Shown: piece after piece, positions 4,584-5,146 of the stretch
How positions within the stretch are numbered: the stretch's first letter is position 1
Layout: every line of letters begins with the position of its first letter
DNA from: Pseudonocardiales bacterium
Lineage (GTDB): Bacteria > Actinomycetota > Actinomycetes > Mycobacteriales > Jatrophihabitantaceae
Direction of reading: 5' to 3'
Assembly: GCA_030840415.1 (NCBI GenBank)
Contig: JAVEEO010000018.1
Span: 1-5,146 of the forward strand
DNA: 5,146 nt
Notes under the pieces: model-generated
Database searches by the model: none
What the model was told of the DNA's origin: nothing
What the model saw: only the letters and a program-made list of their open reading frames with translations
Translations under genes and position numbers: made by a program

Positions 4584-5146
4584 CTAGTTCGACAGGCCGA
4601 TGGCCGCCATCCGCTGGGTGTGCTTCTGCATGATCCGGTCGGTCAGCAGCCGGATGCCGGTCAGGTCCCCCGCCCCGCCGACGATCAGCAGCGTCAGCGC
4701 GTCCCGTTCGGCTGCGACCCGCTGTGCCTGGGTGATCGCCTCGCCCACCAACCGGCGGGCCCACAGCGACAGCCGGGATGCCGCGGTCGGGTCACTGGCG
4801 ATCAGCACGCCCACCTCGCGGATCGCGAACTCGGCGTTGCCGGAGTCGGCCAGCGCCTCGGTGACCAGCTGCCGGGTCGAGGGGTCGACGTACTCGGCGA
4901 CCTCCAGGTAGAAGTCCGCGGCCAGGCCGTCCCCCACGTAGGCCTTGACCAGCGCCTCGCCCCAGCTGCGCGGCTCGGTGCGGTGGTGGAAGGTCTCGAC
5001 GGCCTCGACGAACGGCTCCATCGCCAGCTGCGGGTCGACACCCAGCTCGACCAGCCGGTTGGCCAGCTTGCGGTAGTGGCCCATCTCCAGCGCGGCGACC
5101 TCGGACAGCGCGGCTCGCAATGCAGTGGTCGGCGCCATCCTGGCAT
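4584..5146 (-). CDS. Ferritin-like fold protein of the MiaE_2 type, 5' end outside window
   Basis: A four-helix-bundle protein of the ferritin-like superfamily, in the group Pfam calls MiaE_2 because of distant likeness to the tRNA hydroxylase MiaE. Its reaction is not established. Visible residues 1-184 (from ATG 5138) include EMGHYRKL (18-25), a typical E-x-x-H ligand pair on one helix, EALVKAYVGDGLAADFY (61-77), WARRLVGEAITQAQRVAAER (126-145) and a C-terminal helix ending AIGLSN. The acidic and His residues suit a carboxylate-bridged diiron site, but that is inferred. The ATG at 5138 is probably an internal methionine: the frame stays open to the window edge as ..ARMAPTT, and homologs such as Rv3210c, as I recall, have a first helix before this point. 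Convergent with DUF3107, with a 25-base gap between stop codons. Confidence 0.87.
   Translation of the reverse strand, partial: ARMAPTTALRAALSEVAALEMGHYRKLANRLVELGVDPQLAMEPFVEAVETFHHRTEPRSWGEALVKAYVGDGLAADFYLEVAEYVDPSTRQLVTEALADSGNAEFAIREVGVLIASDPTAASRLSLWARRLVGEAITQAQRVAAERDALTLLIVGGAGDLTGIRLLTDRIMQKHTQRMAAIGLSN

Noticed and set aside
5136..5138. ATG as the start of the ferritin-like gene
   Set aside because: The frame stays open to the window edge, and homologs have a first helix before this methionine, so the gene is treated as truncated at its 5' end.
1..5146. CRISPR arrays, tRNA genes, insertion sequences, phage or defence genes
   Set aside because: I looked for regular repeats, cloverleaf signatures, transposase motifs and terminal inverted repeats on both strands and saw none. 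All sizeable coding regions belong to ordinary chromosomal families.

Overview
This 5.1 kb window comes from a high-GC actinobacterium. Third codon positions are almost always G or C, GTG starts are used, and the gene order matches a neighbourhood I know from Actinobacteria. In Mycobacterium tuberculosis, from memory, the equivalent block is Rv3206c (moeZ), Rv3207c (DUF3152), Rv3208 (TetR), Rv3208A (DUF3107) and Rv3210c (ferritin-like). I cannot name the genus from the sequence.

Layout: six protein genes. On the minus strand from about 3353 down to 1 are an alpha/beta hydrolase, a membrane-anchored DUF3152 putative metalloprotease whose start overlaps the hydrolase end, and moeZ, which runs off the left edge. 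moeZ is set apart by a 171-base gap holding a terminator-like hairpin, a possible SigR/SigH-type (thiol-stress) promoter and a tandem repeat, so it is probably transcribed on its own as well. On the plus strand, divergent from the hydrolase, are a TetR-family regulator (3509-4174) and a 75-residue DUF3107 protein (4331-4558) with its own possible promoter and a foldable leader. A ferritin-like MiaE_2 family gene converges on DUF3107 from the right and runs off the right edge, so its N-terminus is missing.

How the genes may work together: MoeZ activates small ubiquitin-like sulfur carrier proteins by adenylation and loads them with sulfur through its rhodanese domain. The TetR regulator shares a 155-base divergent promoter region with the hydrolase-DUF3152 pair and is the natural candidate to control that pair and itself. 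No pathway linking all six genes is evident. Their association is a conserved-neighbourhood observation, and three of the products (DUF3152, DUF3107, MiaE_2-like) have no firmly assigned function.

I see no tRNA, rRNA, CRISPR array, insertion sequence, phage gene or sign of recent transfer. There is no gene-free stretch longer than about 171 bases. The most interesting signals are regulatory: the possible SigR/SigH promoter of moeZ, a seven-codon ORF with its own ribosome binding site overlapping the tetR start, and a likely leaderless start for the hydrolase.
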